Source: Ruegeria sp. AD91A
GTDB lineage: Bacteria; Pseudomonadota; Alphaproteobacteria; Rhodobacterales; Rhodobacteraceae
Assembly: GCF_003443535.1 (NCBI RefSeq)
Contig: NZ_CP031946.1
Location: forward strand, 744,001 to 808,000
Length of the DNA stretch: 64,000 nt
Reading direction: 5' to 3'
Shown here in pieces: positions 44,770 to 54,159 of the stretch. Position numbers and translations under genes: made by a program. The notes beneath the pieces are model-generated. The model was not told where the DNA came from. It did not search any database and saw nothing but the letters and a program-made list of their open reading frames with translations. The first letter of the stretch is position 1. Every line of letters starts with the position of its first letter.

Positions 44770-45492
44770 ATGCAAACTTCGTCCACGCTGCGTATCGCAA
44801 GCTACAACATTCAGAAATGCGTCGGGCTGGATTTCCGGCGTCAGCCGCAACGCGTTTTGCAAGTCATCGAAAACACAAAAGCGGATATCGTGGTGTTGCA
44901 GGAGGCCGACAAACGCCTGCCGCCCCGCCCGGCGGCACTGCCGCATTTCATGTTGGACGAGGCAGGGTGGAAGATCGTCGATCTGGGCGGTGCAGGCAGT
45001 CTGGGCTGGCATGGCAACGCGGTGATCTGGCGCGGAGAGGGCATCTCGGTACGCCGCAAAGCGCATCACGAGCTGCCGGGGCTGGAACCGCGCGGGGCGG
45101 TTCGGGTCGAGTTCGACACGCATATCGGGCCACTGCGCGTGATGGGGATGCATCTGGGGCTTTTGCCAGCGTCACGGCGGCAGCAGATATTGCATATTCG
45201 GCGGAATGATTGGGATATGGACCAGATGCCGACAGTTTGGGCCGGTGACTTCAACGAATGGTCACGCCAGCCTGTTCTGGATCATCTGGCCCCAGAAATG
45301 CGGTTCCTGCCCCCCAGGCCCAGTTTTCCTGCCGCACAGCCTTTGGGTGCGCTGGATCGGATCGCGCTGGGCATCGGAGTCCAGGCTGTGGCGCACGGTG
45401 TTCACGACACGCGTCCCGCGCATATAGCATCCGATCACCTGCCGGTCTGGGCCGATCTGGCGCGCGCTACATCAGAAGGTCGCAAAAGGTGA
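44770..45492 (+). CDS. Endonuclease/exonuclease/phosphatase-family protein
   Basis: A 240-residue protein of the DNase I-like fold. Motifs are LRIASYNIQKCVGLD (Asn), VVLQEADKR (metal-binding Glu), MGMHLGLL, WAGDFNEWS (Asp/Asn) and the final SDHLPVWADL (catalytic His). The substrate could be DNA, a phosphoinositide-like ester or another phosphodiester. The open frame upstream of 44770 is likely untranslated because it lacks family similarity. There is no operon partner. Confidence 0.88.
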   Translation: MQTSSTLRIASYNIQKCVGLDFRRQPQRVLQVIENTKADIVVLQEADKRLPPRPAALPHFMLDEAGWKIVDLGGAGSLGWHGNAVIWRGEGISVRRKAHHELPGLEPRGAVRVEFDTHIGPLRVMGMHLGLLPASRRQQILHIRRNDWDMDQMPTVWAGDFNEWSRQPVLDHLAPEMRFLPPRPSFPAAQPLGALDRIALGIGVQAVAHGVHDTRPAHIASDHLPVWADLARATSEGRKR

Positions 45493-45557
45493 AATCCCTG
45501 TAGCGAAACGCGCGTAGACATATTAAGACAGACACCCGAGCAAGTCTGAGGGGCATC

Positions 45558-45971
45558 ATGTCGGAAACGATTATTGGGCGTTGTGAAGCCAAGGGGCTGC
45601 GCATGACCGGTCAAAGAAGGATCATCGCGCAGGTTTTGGAACAGAGCGACGACCATCCGGATGTCGAGGAACTCTATGCACGGGCGTCTGCTGTAGACAA
45701 AGGCATTTCCATTGCAACGGTCTATCGCACGGTCAAACTGTTCGAAGAGGCTGGTATTCTGGAACGCCTCGAGTTCGGCGACGGACGGGCCCGGTACGAG
45801 GATGCCGAGCGCGATCATCATGACCACCTGATAGACATGCAGTCAGGAGAGGTTATCGAATTCGTCGACCCCGAGATCGAAGCCCTACAGGAAAGAATCG
45901 CGGCAAAGCTTGGGTACAAGCTGAAAGGGCACCGGTTGGAGCTGTACGGCGTCCCGCTGGAAAAGGACTGA
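45558..45971 (+). CDS. Fur-family metalloregulator (Fur/Mur type)
   Basis: A 137-residue regulator. The winged helix is seen in GLRMTGQRRIIAQVLEQSDDHPDVEELYARASAVDKGISIATVYRTVKLFEEAGIL, and the metal site in ERDHHDHLIDMQSGEVIEF (H87, H88, H90). The structural Cys pairs of enterobacterial Fur are absent, as in the alphaproteobacterial Mur (manganese-responsive) group. Sequence alone does not separate Fur from Mur. No iron or manganese transporter lies beside it. Confidence 0.9.
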   Translation: MSETIIGRCEAKGLRMTGQRRIIAQVLEQSDDHPDVEELYARASAVDKGISIATVYRTVKLFEEAGILERLEFGDGRARYEDAERDHHDHLIDMQSGEVIEFVDPEIEALQERIAAKLGYKLKGHRLELYGVPLEKD

Positions 45972-45993
45972 CCCATCACAAAACGCGATTGAT

Positions 45994-46024
45994 CCCCTCA
46001 CGCTAATTCATCAGGCGTGACGGG
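45994..46024 (+). terminator. Hairpin after the Fur-family gene
   Basis: CCCCTCACGC pairs with GCGTGACGGG (10 bp, one mismatch) around an 11-base loop, 23 bp after the stop. No uridine run follows, so termination is probable only by position. Confidence 0.45.
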
Positions 46025-46104
46025 AATTATCTTGCCAGATGCTGTTGGTTGAGGTTGTTGTGCGTGTATCGGCACCCGACATGCACTTTCCAACGGACGC
46101 GCAA

Positions 46105-46983
46105 ATGAACAACGTAAACGGCATCCTGCTGCTCATCGGGTCGATGGCGGCCTTTGCTCTTGAGGACATGTTCATCAAGCTCCTGTCCGGCTCTGTGCCG
46201 ACAGGGCAGATCATGGTGTTTCTGGGCGTGTTCTGCGGTCTCGTGTTTGCCACGATGTCAGTGGTCACGCGCAAACGGATCTTTGATCCCGTGGCTTGGA
46301 AAACCCTGCCGTTGGTTCGGGCCGCGACAGAAGGTTTTGGCGCCGTTGCTTTTGTGACAGCACTGTCGCTGATTGACCTGTCCACCGTTGCAGCTGTGTT
46401 TCAGGCCATGCCACTGGTCGTCACCATGGGCGCGGCCCTGTTTCTTGGCGAACAGGTCGGGTGGCGCCGCTGGAGCGCCATTGGTGTCGGCTTTGTCGGT
46501 GTCCTGATGATCATCCGCCCCGGGATGGAGGGCTTTCGGCCGGAATCCCTGTTTGTAGTTTTGTCCGTTGTCGCAATTGCCGCGCGTGATCTGATCACCC
46601 GCAAGCTGGACCCGCGAGTGGCTTCGTCCGTTGTTGCGATGCAGGCTTACATTGCGGTTGCCGTCGCCGGCCTGGTTCTGATGGTCATGTCCGGGGCATC
46701 CTTCGTGCCTGTTCAAGCTGGTCAAACGGGTCCCTATGCGGGGGCGATCGGATTTGGCGTGCTGGGGTACTACGGCATTGTCACTGCGATGAGGGTGGGC
46801 GAAGCCTCGGCCCTGATGCCATTCCGGTACACGCGTCTGGTGTTTTCGATCCTCGCGGGAATGCTTATGTTCGGTGAACGCCCTGATGCGCTGACAATGG
46901 CAGGGGCAACCCTGATCATTGGCTCGGGTCTTTATACCTTTATCCGCGAACGGCGTCTGGCGCGCGAACTGGTGCCTGCCTGA
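46105..46983 (+). CDS. EamA/DMT-family transporter
   Basis: A 292-residue membrane protein with two EamA repeats and ten hydrophobic segments (GILLLIGSMAAFALEDMFIKLLSG, then LVRAATEGFGAVAFVTALSLIDLSTVAAVFQAMPLVVTMGAALFLGEQ and a similar second half ending LMFGERPDALTMAGATLIIGSGLYTFIRERR). Its start is uncertain (46105, or 46081/46039 in frame); 46105 begins just before the first helix. It differs clearly from the other DMT protein at 43.6 kb. Cargo unknown. Confidence 0.87.
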   Translation: MNNVNGILLLIGSMAAFALEDMFIKLLSGSVPTGQIMVFLGVFCGLVFATMSVVTRKRIFDPVAWKTLPLVRAATEGFGAVAFVTALSLIDLSTVAAVFQAMPLVVTMGAALFLGEQVGWRRWSAIGVGFVGVLMIIRPGMEGFRPESLFVVLSVVAIAARDLITRKLDPRVASSVVAMQAYIAVAVAGLVLMVMSGASFVPVQAGQTGPYAGAIGFGVLGYYGIVTAMRVGEASALMPFRYTRLVFSILAGMLMFGERPDALTMAGATLIIGSGLYTFIRERRLARELVPA

Positions 46984-47083
46984 GCCTGTTGGCGCAAACA
47001 GAGGGCTGTTAGCCCTAAATGTCGGGGAATATGCGTGTTAGCGGTAACGGAACCGGTTTACTTTTGGCCGGTTGCTGCTATGA

Positions 47084-48394
<1,311 letters not shown>

Positions 48395-48400
48395 GCGAAG

Positions 48401-48425
48401 AATGGGGGCCAACAGCCCCCATTTT
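48401..48425 (+). terminator. Rho-independent terminator of enolase
   Basis: AATGGGGGC-CAACA-GCCCCCATT followed by TTC, starting 6 bp after the eno stop; the stem of 8-9 bp is G/C-rich. Confidence 0.8.
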
Positions 48426-48894
48426 CAAGGTGCCGGCCTCTGATCCATCAAGCGTTCGTTCCGCTGCCCGTGTCGCAATCCACGTGATCGATCACTTGGT
48501 CTTTTTGAACCATGGGAACTCTTGGATCCAAGCGTTTCATGGGCCCTGAACCGGGGTCTTCCGGACGATCACGGTGAATGGTGCGGCAGGAAACACTGCT
48601 TCAGGTGATATCCACCTTTGGTTGAACCTTTCTGGTTCGGTCTTTCTCTGGGTTTACGATTGCGGTGCCTGCTCGCATTTGATGTTGAAAACTTTTGAAA
48701 AATCTTCGCACTTTTCGCAAGAGAGGCGAGATCCGGATTACGCAATCATTTCAGTGGTCTCTGTTTTGCAGGCGTATTGGATTAGCCTTTTTGCTTCTGA
48801 AAAGAATGCAAAAATCACATTATGTGTGAACTTGTTACTAAGTAAATCACAGCCACGTGATCTAACCTGACTGCATCACAGCAAGGAGACTACG
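48426..48894 (+). other. AT-rich leader region of the small lipoprotein gene
   Basis: About 470 bp with no supported gene. It contains the palindromes GTGATCGATCAC (48484-48495), CACATTATGTG (48816-48826, extended as TCACA...TGTGA) and TTACTAAGTAA (48835-48845). Base composition becomes markedly AT-rich from about 48640 to 48870, in contrast to the surrounding genes. The open frame at 48574-48870 has an atypical composition and no recognisable protein. A promoter and several regulator sites are plausible. Confidence 0.45.
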
Positions 48895-49059
48895 ATGTCT
48901 GTATCCAAATTCCTTCTGGTAACCGCAGCAGCGTCCATCACAGTTCTTTCCGCCTGCGCGGGTCCGGGAACCTACCCAATAACCGGAGACCCGGTCTCGG
49001 CGAGTGACCCGGTACAGGACATGAACCCGGCAAATATCTTCCGTGGCGAGTCTCGTTAA
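48895..49059 (+). CDS. Small (54-residue) lipoprotein
   Basis: MSVSKFLLVTAAASITVLSACAGPG... is a clear lipoprotein signal (lipobox LSAC, Cys21) followed by only 34 residues, ending with a hydrophilic PANIFRGESR. A GCAAGGAG ribosome site lies before the ATG. It is too short for automatic gene finders. Its stop overlaps that of the convergent GNAT gene. Function unknown; it is possibly an entericidin-like or envelope-associated peptide, but there is no direct similarity. Confidence 0.75.
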   Translation: MSVSKFLLVTAAASITVLSACAGPGTYPITGDPVSASDPVQDMNPANIFRGESR

Positions 49060-49505
49060 AGCAACTTGCTCATCAGCATATATCTGTCGCGTGGTTTGAA
49101 CCCGGTACGCAGATAGATATTCTGAGCGGCTTCGTTGTTTCGATCGACTTCCAGGTGAAGGGCTGTCAGCCCCGCTTCGGATAATGCTTTTGGCAAGGCC
49201 AACAAAACTTCGGTCGCAATACCGCGACCGCGAACAGCGGGTCGGATATAGATTTCGTCAACGAAACCGTCCATGCCGCCGAATTCGACGGACCAGCCGA
49301 ACGACAGGATGATGTAGCCCAACGGCGCGCGTCCTGGGCCGATCAGATAGACACAGCCATGGGGAATACCCTCGAGCAGGGGTGCAAGAGCGTTTCGGAT
49401 CTGGTCCGGGTCTTGCGCCAGACCGGCCTCGGTATGAAAGGCGGTGACCAGCGCCATCAGGCGGTCCAGGTCTTCGGGGCGCGCAAGGCGCAGGGCGGCG
49501 CTCAT
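49056..49505 (-). CDS. GNAT-family N-acetyltransferase
   Basis: A 149-residue acetyltransferase. The acetyl-CoA loop is IRPAVRGRGIATEVLLALPKAL, followed by LTALHLEVDRNNEAAQNIYLRTGFKPRDRYMLMSKLL, which is the classic GNAT C-terminal half. Substrate unknown. Its start codon overlaps the stop of the nucleoside hydrolase gene (ATGA, 49502-49505), so the two are translated together. Confidence 0.9.
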   Translation of the reverse strand: MSAALRLARPEDLDRLMALVTAFHTEAGLAQDPDQIRNALAPLLEGIPHGCVYLIGPGRAPLGYIILSFGWSVEFGGMDGFVDEIYIRPAVRGRGIATEVLLALPKALSEAGLTALHLEVDRNNEAAQNIYLRTGFKPRDRYMLMSKLL

Positions 49506-50443
49506 AATCTGGCCAGCCTTTCTGTCAGCAGGTCAAAGAAGCCGTCAGCGTCGATCTCCCCCATGAACAGTGCATTAGGGGCGCGGTCGGTCACGCCCCA
49601 CCAATCTGCGACGGTCATGCCCATGGTCAGTTCGGACTGGGTTTCAATCTCGACATTCACATGACGGCCCGAAAACAGCTCGGGTCGGATCAGATAGGCG
49701 GTCACGCAGGGGTCATGCAGGGGCGCGCCCTGACTGCCGTATTTTTCCTTGTCGAACCTCTCAAAGAAATCAGTCATCTCTGCCACGGCGAGTCCGACTT
49801 TGTTTCCCAGAGTACGGAATGCATCGTTGCGGGGTCTGGTGACCAGCGCCTTATGCGTGACATCCAGTGACATAACCACAATCGGCCTTCCGGATTTAAA
49901 AACGATATCAGCTGCTTCCGGGTCGACATGGATGTTGAACTCCGCTGTTGGAGTGATGTTCCCAACCTCGAAATACGCCCCGCCCATCAGAACGATTTCC
50001 TGCACCCGATCAACAATATCAGGGGCTTTGCTGAATGCGGTCGCGATATTCGTCAGTGGCCCCAGCGGGCAAAGGGTCACGGTGCCCGGCTCATGCGCGC
50101 GCAGAGTGTCGATGATGAAGTCCACCGCGTGACCCTCGGCCAAAGGCATCTGCGGATCAGGCAGGTCCGGGCCATCCAGTCCTGTCTTGCCATGCACATG
50201 CTCGGCCGTGACCAGGGGGCGGTTCAACGGTCTGTCGCAGCCTGCATAGACCGGCACATCGGTCCGGCCCGCCAGTTCGCACACGATTCGAGCGTTCTTG
50301 GCTGTCAGTTCCAAGGGCACGTTGCCCGCAACTGCTGTAATGCCCAGAATCTCGATCTCTTCCGGGCTGGCCAGCGCCAGCAGGATGGCGACGGCATCAT
50401 CCTGTCCGGGATCGGTGTCGATGATGATCTTGCGAGGGGGCAT
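49502..50443 (-). CDS. Inosine-uridine-preferring nucleoside hydrolase family protein
   Basis: A 313-residue enzyme with the calcium-binding N-terminal motif DTDPGQDDAVAI (9-20) and the later HGKTGLDGPDLP and NITPTAEFNIHVDPEAADIVF segments. It hydrolyses the N-glycosidic bond of nucleosides for purine/pyrimidine salvage. It forms a coupled pair with a GNAT acetyltransferase. MazG, another nucleotide-handling enzyme, lies just upstream on the same strand (54 bp). Confidence 0.92.
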   Translation of the reverse strand: MPPRKIIIDTDPGQDDAVAILLALASPEEIEILGITAVAGNVPLELTAKNARIVCELAGRTDVPVYAGCDRPLNRPLVTAEHVHGKTGLDGPDLPDPQMPLAEGHAVDFIIDTLRAHEPGTVTLCPLGPLTNIATAFSKAPDIVDRVQEIVLMGGAYFEVGNITPTAEFNIHVDPEAADIVFKSGRPIVVMSLDVTHKALVTRPRNDAFRTLGNKVGLAVAEMTDFFERFDKEKYGSQGAPLHDPCVTAYLIRPELFSGRHVNVEIETQSELTMGMTVADWWGVTDRAPNALFMGEIDADGFFDLLTERLARL

Positions 50444-50497
50444 GGGCGTCTCCGGGGGTCGTGAAGGTGGGACACTCGCAAGTGTCGGTTGGCTTGT

Positions 50498-51364
50498 CTA
50501 CCCGTTTCTGGGGGCTGCCATGGCGTCCACCGGCGGGAGTTTGCCGTTGGCACGATGCTCTTCGATTTTGACCTCGTCCCAGAGCGCGTCCATCTCGGCC
50601 AGATCGCTTTGCGATGGGGTCTTGCCCCGTTTGGCCAGCCGGGCCTCGACTTTTTCAAAGCGACGGGTGAACTTGACATTGGTGCGACGCAGGGCGGCTT
50701 CGGGTTCGATGCCCAGATGGCGACCCAGATTGACCATGACAAAGAGCAGATCACCGAATTCATCCTCAAGCGCGTCGGCATCCATCTTGTCACGCGCTTC
50801 TTCCAGTTCGGCGGCTTCTTCGGTGATCTTGGCCAGCACATGGCTTGCATCGGGCCAGTCGAACCCCACGCGCGCGCCACGTTTTTGCAGCTTATGGGCA
50901 CGCAGCAGGGCAGGCAGGTTGGCGGCTACACCGTCCAGCGCGCCTTTCTGTTCTTTGCCAGAACGTTCAGCCGCCTTGATCGTTTCCCAATCCAAGGTTT
51001 GCTGATCGGCGGTCTTGTCGCGGGATTCGTCGCCAAAGACATGCGGGTGGCGGTTGACCATCTTGTCCGACATGGTGCGCACCACGTCCTGAAAGGTGAA
51101 ATGCCCAGCCTCTTCAGCCATTTGTGCGTGAAAGACCGACTGGAACAGCAGGTCGCCCAGCTCTCCCTTCAACTCGTCCCAAGCCTCGCGCTCGATGGCG
51201 TCGGCGACCTCATAGGCCTCTTCGATCGTATAGGGCGCGATGGTGGCGAAATCCTGTTCGATATCCCAGGGGCAGCCGGTTTGGGGATCACGCAATCGGC
51301 GCATGATTTCCAGCAGACGCTCGATACCAGCGTCACTGTCATGGATCAGAGGATTTTCGGCCAT
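50498..51364 (-). CDS. mazG: Nucleoside triphosphate pyrophosphohydrolase MazG
   Basis: A 288-residue protein with two MazG helical domains. The first reads CPWDIEQDFATIAPYTIEEAYEVADAIEREAWDELKGELGDLLFQSVFHAQMAEE (metal ligands EExxE...ExxD), the second LAKITEEAAELEEARDKMDADALEDEFGDLLFVMVNLGRHLG. It removes aberrant or excess NTPs. The frame starts at 51496, but the ATG at 51364 with GAAAGGG gives the MAENPLIHDSDAGI start. The 3' end lies close to the nucleoside hydrolase. Confidence 0.93.
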   Translation of the reverse strand: MAENPLIHDSDAGIERLLEIMRRLRDPQTGCPWDIEQDFATIAPYTIEEAYEVADAIEREAWDELKGELGDLLFQSVFHAQMAEEAGHFTFQDVVRTMSDKMVNRHPHVFGDESRDKTADQQTLDWETIKAAERSGKEQKGALDGVAANLPALLRAHKLQKRGARVGFDWPDASHVLAKITEEAAELEEARDKMDADALEDEFGDLLFVMVNLGRHLGIEPEAALRRTNVKFTRRFEKVEARLAKRGKTPSQSDLAEMDALWDEVKIEEHRANGKLPPVDAMAAPRNG

Positions 51365-51430
51365 TGCGAACCCTTTCATTCCGGTGTCAGATGCATCCAT
51401 CCCGCAGTCCCGATCAGGAGTCCACCCCAG

Positions 51431-52594
51431 ATGCCCGTCGTCAACCGAATTGCCGATTTCACTGCCGATATGACCAGATGGCGCCAATATCTGCATACGA
51501 TACCCGAATTGGAATTCGAGTGCTTTGAGACTGCCGCGTTTGTGGCCGAGCGTCTACGTGAGTTCGGGGTCGATGAATTGCATGAAGGGATCGCAAAGAC
51601 CGGAATGGTCGCGATCATCAACGGGCAGGGTGATGGGCCAACGATCGGACTGCGCGCCGACATGGATGCGTTGCCGATTACCGAGGAAACAGGCGTCGAA
51701 TATGCATCAAAGAACCCCGGCAAGATGCACGCCTGCGGACATGACGGGCATACCACAATGCTATTGGGCGCGGCGCGGTATCTGGCCGAGACACGCAATT
51801 TCAGTGGCCGTGTCGCGTTGATCTTTCAGCCTGCCGAGGAAGAAGGCGGTGGCGCGGGCGTGATGGTCGAAGAAGGCATCATGGAACGGTTTGACATTTC
51901 TCAGGTCTATGGAATCCACAATGACCCGGGGAACCCGGAAGGTGCCTTCTATACCACGCCGGGGCCGATCATGGCGGCGGTGGATACGTTCGAGATTCAT
52001 ATCCAAGGCGTCGGCGGCCATGGCGCCATGCCGCATCAGACCTGCGACCCGGTCATGGCGGCCTGCGGCATTGCACAAGCGATCCAGACCATTGTCAGCC
52101 GCAATCACCATGCGGTGGAAGATCTGGTTGTTTCGGTCACTCAGATCCATGCAGGAACGGTTAACAACGTGATCCCTGATACTGCCTATTTGAACGGAAC
52201 CGTGCGGACCTTTGATCCATCTGTACAGAAGATGGTGATGGAGCGGATGAAGCAAATCGTGCAGGGGCAGGCGGCTTCATACGGTGTCGAGGCACGGCTG
52301 GAGTATCAGGAGGGATACCCGGCCACGATCAACGATGCTGAAAAGGCAGCCTTTGCCGCAGACGTCGCGCGCGAAGTGTCGGGGCCTGAGCGGGTGGTCG
52401 ACACAATGGGGCGCGAAATGGGGGCCGAGGATTTTTCGTACATGCTGCAGTCGCGACCAGGGGCCTATCTGTTCCTGGGTCAGGGTGAAGGTGCCGGGCT
52501 GCATCACCCGAAATACAACTTCAACGATGATATCGCGCCGGTAGGTGCTTCGTTCTTCGCGCGGATCGTGGAAAAAGCGCAGCCCTTGGGCTGA
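51431..52594 (+). CDS. M20-family amidohydrolase (hippurate hydrolase-like)
   Basis: A 387-residue metallo-amidohydrolase of peptidase family M20D. Markers are LRADMDALPITEETG, the metal site ACGHDGHTTMLLGAARYL, QPAEEEGGGAGVMVEEG, GIHNDPG, and the lid-domain block VGGHGAMPHQTCDP. It hydrolyses N-acyl amino acids or similar amides. The open frame runs far upstream, but the ATG at 51431 is the family start. It is 12 bp before the first agmatinase gene and possibly functionally connected to it. Confidence 0.9.
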   Translation: MPVVNRIADFTADMTRWRQYLHTIPELEFECFETAAFVAERLREFGVDELHEGIAKTGMVAIINGQGDGPTIGLRADMDALPITEETGVEYASKNPGKMHACGHDGHTTMLLGAARYLAETRNFSGRVALIFQPAEEEGGGAGVMVEEGIMERFDISQVYGIHNDPGNPEGAFYTTPGPIMAAVDTFEIHIQGVGGHGAMPHQTCDPVMAACGIAQAIQTIVSRNHHAVEDLVVSVTQIHAGTVNNVIPDTAYLNGTVRTFDPSVQKMVMERMKQIVQGQAASYGVEARLEYQEGYPATINDAEKAAFAADVAREVSGPERVVDTMGREMGAEDFSYMLQSRPGAYLFLGQGEGAGLHHPKYNFNDDIAPVGASFFARIVEKAQPLG

Positions 52595-52606
52595 TGAGGT
52601 AATGAA

Positions 52607-53569
52607 ATGGCACTGGAAGACGCAAAAAATCAGGTGGATGAGGCATTCACCAACCCGGACCTCAAAGGGCTGTCTTACGAAAACACCTTTGGCGGGGCGA
52701 CCTCGTTTCTGCGGCGGCTGTATACCAAGGATCTGACCAGCGCGGACATCGCCGTGACCGGCGTGCCGTTCGATCAGGCGGTGACCAACCGCCCGGGCAC
52801 CCGCCTTGGCCCACGCGCGATCCGCGAAGCCAGCGCGCTGCAGTCGCCCGATGCGCCCTATGGCTGGCCGTTCGATGCGCTCAGCGAGCTGGCGATCATC
52901 GATTACGGCGACATGGCCTATGACTATGCCAACATCCCCGCCTTTCCCGACACGCTGACCGACCATATCCGCACCATTCTGGCGGCGGATGTGGCCTCGG
53001 TTACGTTGGGGGGCGATCACTATATCAGCTTTCCGATCCTCAAGGCCTATGCCGAGAAATACGGGCCGATGTCGCTGTTGCAGTTCGATGCGCATACCGA
53101 CACCTGGGCCGATGACGACATGAGCCGGGTGGACCATGGCACCATGTTCTACAAGGCGGTGAAGTCGGGGATCGTGGACCCGAAACGCTCGGTCCAGGTG
53201 GGCATCCGCACCACCAATGAGGATACGCTGGGTGTCAACATCATCGATGCGCGGGAGGTCTACGAGTCTGGTCCTGCCGCCGTGGCGCAGAAGATCAAGG
53301 AGATCATGGGCGACAGCCCCGTTTACCTCAGCTTTGATATCGACGGGCTGGACCCGGCCTTTGCACCGGGTACGGGGACGCCGGTCTGGGGCGGGCTCAG
53401 CTCGATTCAAGCACAGATCATCCTGCGCGACATCGCCGGGATCAACATCAAGGGTGGCGATGTGGTCGAGGTTTCTCCGCCCTATGACACCTCGGGCGCG
53501 ACCGCGATTGCGGGTGCCCATGTGGCAACGCAGATCGTCTGCCTGTTAGGGTGGAACAAGCTGGCATGA
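52607..53569 (+). CDS. speB: Agmatinase/ureohydrolase family enzyme (copy 1)
   Basis: A 320-residue ureohydrolase. The di-metal site motifs are GGDHYISFPILKAY, QFDAHTDTWADDD and SFDIDGLDPAFAPGTGTP, the last being the family signature. It cleaves agmatine or a related guanidino compound to urea and amine. A ~30% divergent paralogue lies 580 bp downstream, with an AT-rich orphan between. The substrate of each copy cannot be told apart from sequence. Its stop is overlapped by the ATG of the orphan gene. Confidence 0.9.
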   Translation: MALEDAKNQVDEAFTNPDLKGLSYENTFGGATSFLRRLYTKDLTSADIAVTGVPFDQAVTNRPGTRLGPRAIREASALQSPDAPYGWPFDALSELAIIDYGDMAYDYANIPAFPDTLTDHIRTILAADVASVTLGGDHYISFPILKAYAEKYGPMSLLQFDAHTDTWADDDMSRVDHGTMFYKAVKSGIVDPKRSVQVGIRTTNEDTLGVNIIDAREVYESGPAAVAQKIKEIMGDSPVYLSFDIDGLDPAFAPGTGTPVWGGLSSIQAQIILRDIAGINIKGGDVVEVSPPYDTSGATAIAGAHVATQIVCLLGWNKLA

Positions 53570-54159
53570 AGCGTTCCAAAGGAGCAATCTGGAGCAGTAT
53601 TGTTTTAGCTGAATTGCCACTGGGGTATTTTGTTGGAGGTCATTTGCAGGAAGCAGACAGGCCTGAATCAGCGTTGCATCTGTTTGAGAAATACTGCGTA
53701 CGCCTTGCTGATGGAGGCGTCGTGGACCCTGATGGCGAACTTTCAAAAATTGAGCGATCTGACGGGTTAGTCTGGGTCCACCTAGAATCTTTAATGTTGC
53801 TGCGTTTGGAAATCCAGCAATGCGAAGTTTCTGACGCGCTTCAGATAATGACTGACCGCGAACGAAAAACTTGGGAGAGAGAAACCAAGGTATGGGTGGA
53901 AAATAATCTTATTGGATTTGAAAGTGACGATGAATTTATTCTGAATTCAGTAGACGCCCATCATCTTTGGGTCCGAAACTTTGAGGATCGAGAACAACGC
54001 CGTAGCGTCTCGTATTTTCGCTTTGCAGCGGATTCGGAGTCAGAGACATCGTTAATCTTTTCTTATCCAAAAAATGATGATGTTTCGGAAAATTTGCACG
54101 AACTTCGAAAGGGTTCGTATAGCAATACTCTGAGGGGCGTTGAGGTAGAAAATGACTGA
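53566..54159 (+). CDS. AT-rich orphan gene between the agmatinase pair
   Basis: A 197-residue protein starting at MKRSKGAIWSSIVLAELPLG (ATGA overlap with the first agmatinase) and ending inside the start of the second (8-bp overlap). I do not recognise a family. It has no signal peptide; the middle and C-terminal parts are charged and aromatic (RKTWERETKVWVENNLIGFESDDEF, HHLWVRNFEDREQRRSVSYFRF). Its codon use is visibly richer in A/T-ending codons (AAA, ATT, TTA, GAA) than the GC-rich agmatinases, which suggests acquisition from elsewhere, yet the junctions keep exact coupled overlaps on both sides. Confidence 0.7.
   Translation: MKRSKGAIWSSIVLAELPLGYFVGGHLQEADRPESALHLFEKYCVRLADGGVVDPDGELSKIERSDGLVWVHLESLMLLRLEIQQCEVSDALQIMTDRERKTWERETKVWVENNLIGFESDDEFILNSVDAHHLWVRNFEDREQRRSVSYFRFAADSESETSLIFSYPKNDDVSENLHELRKGSYSNTLRGVEVEND

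Noticed and set aside
48574..48870. Possible 98-residue gene before the small lipoprotein
   Set aside because: Atypical composition, no ribosome site, no recognisable motif; it lies in the AT-rich leader.
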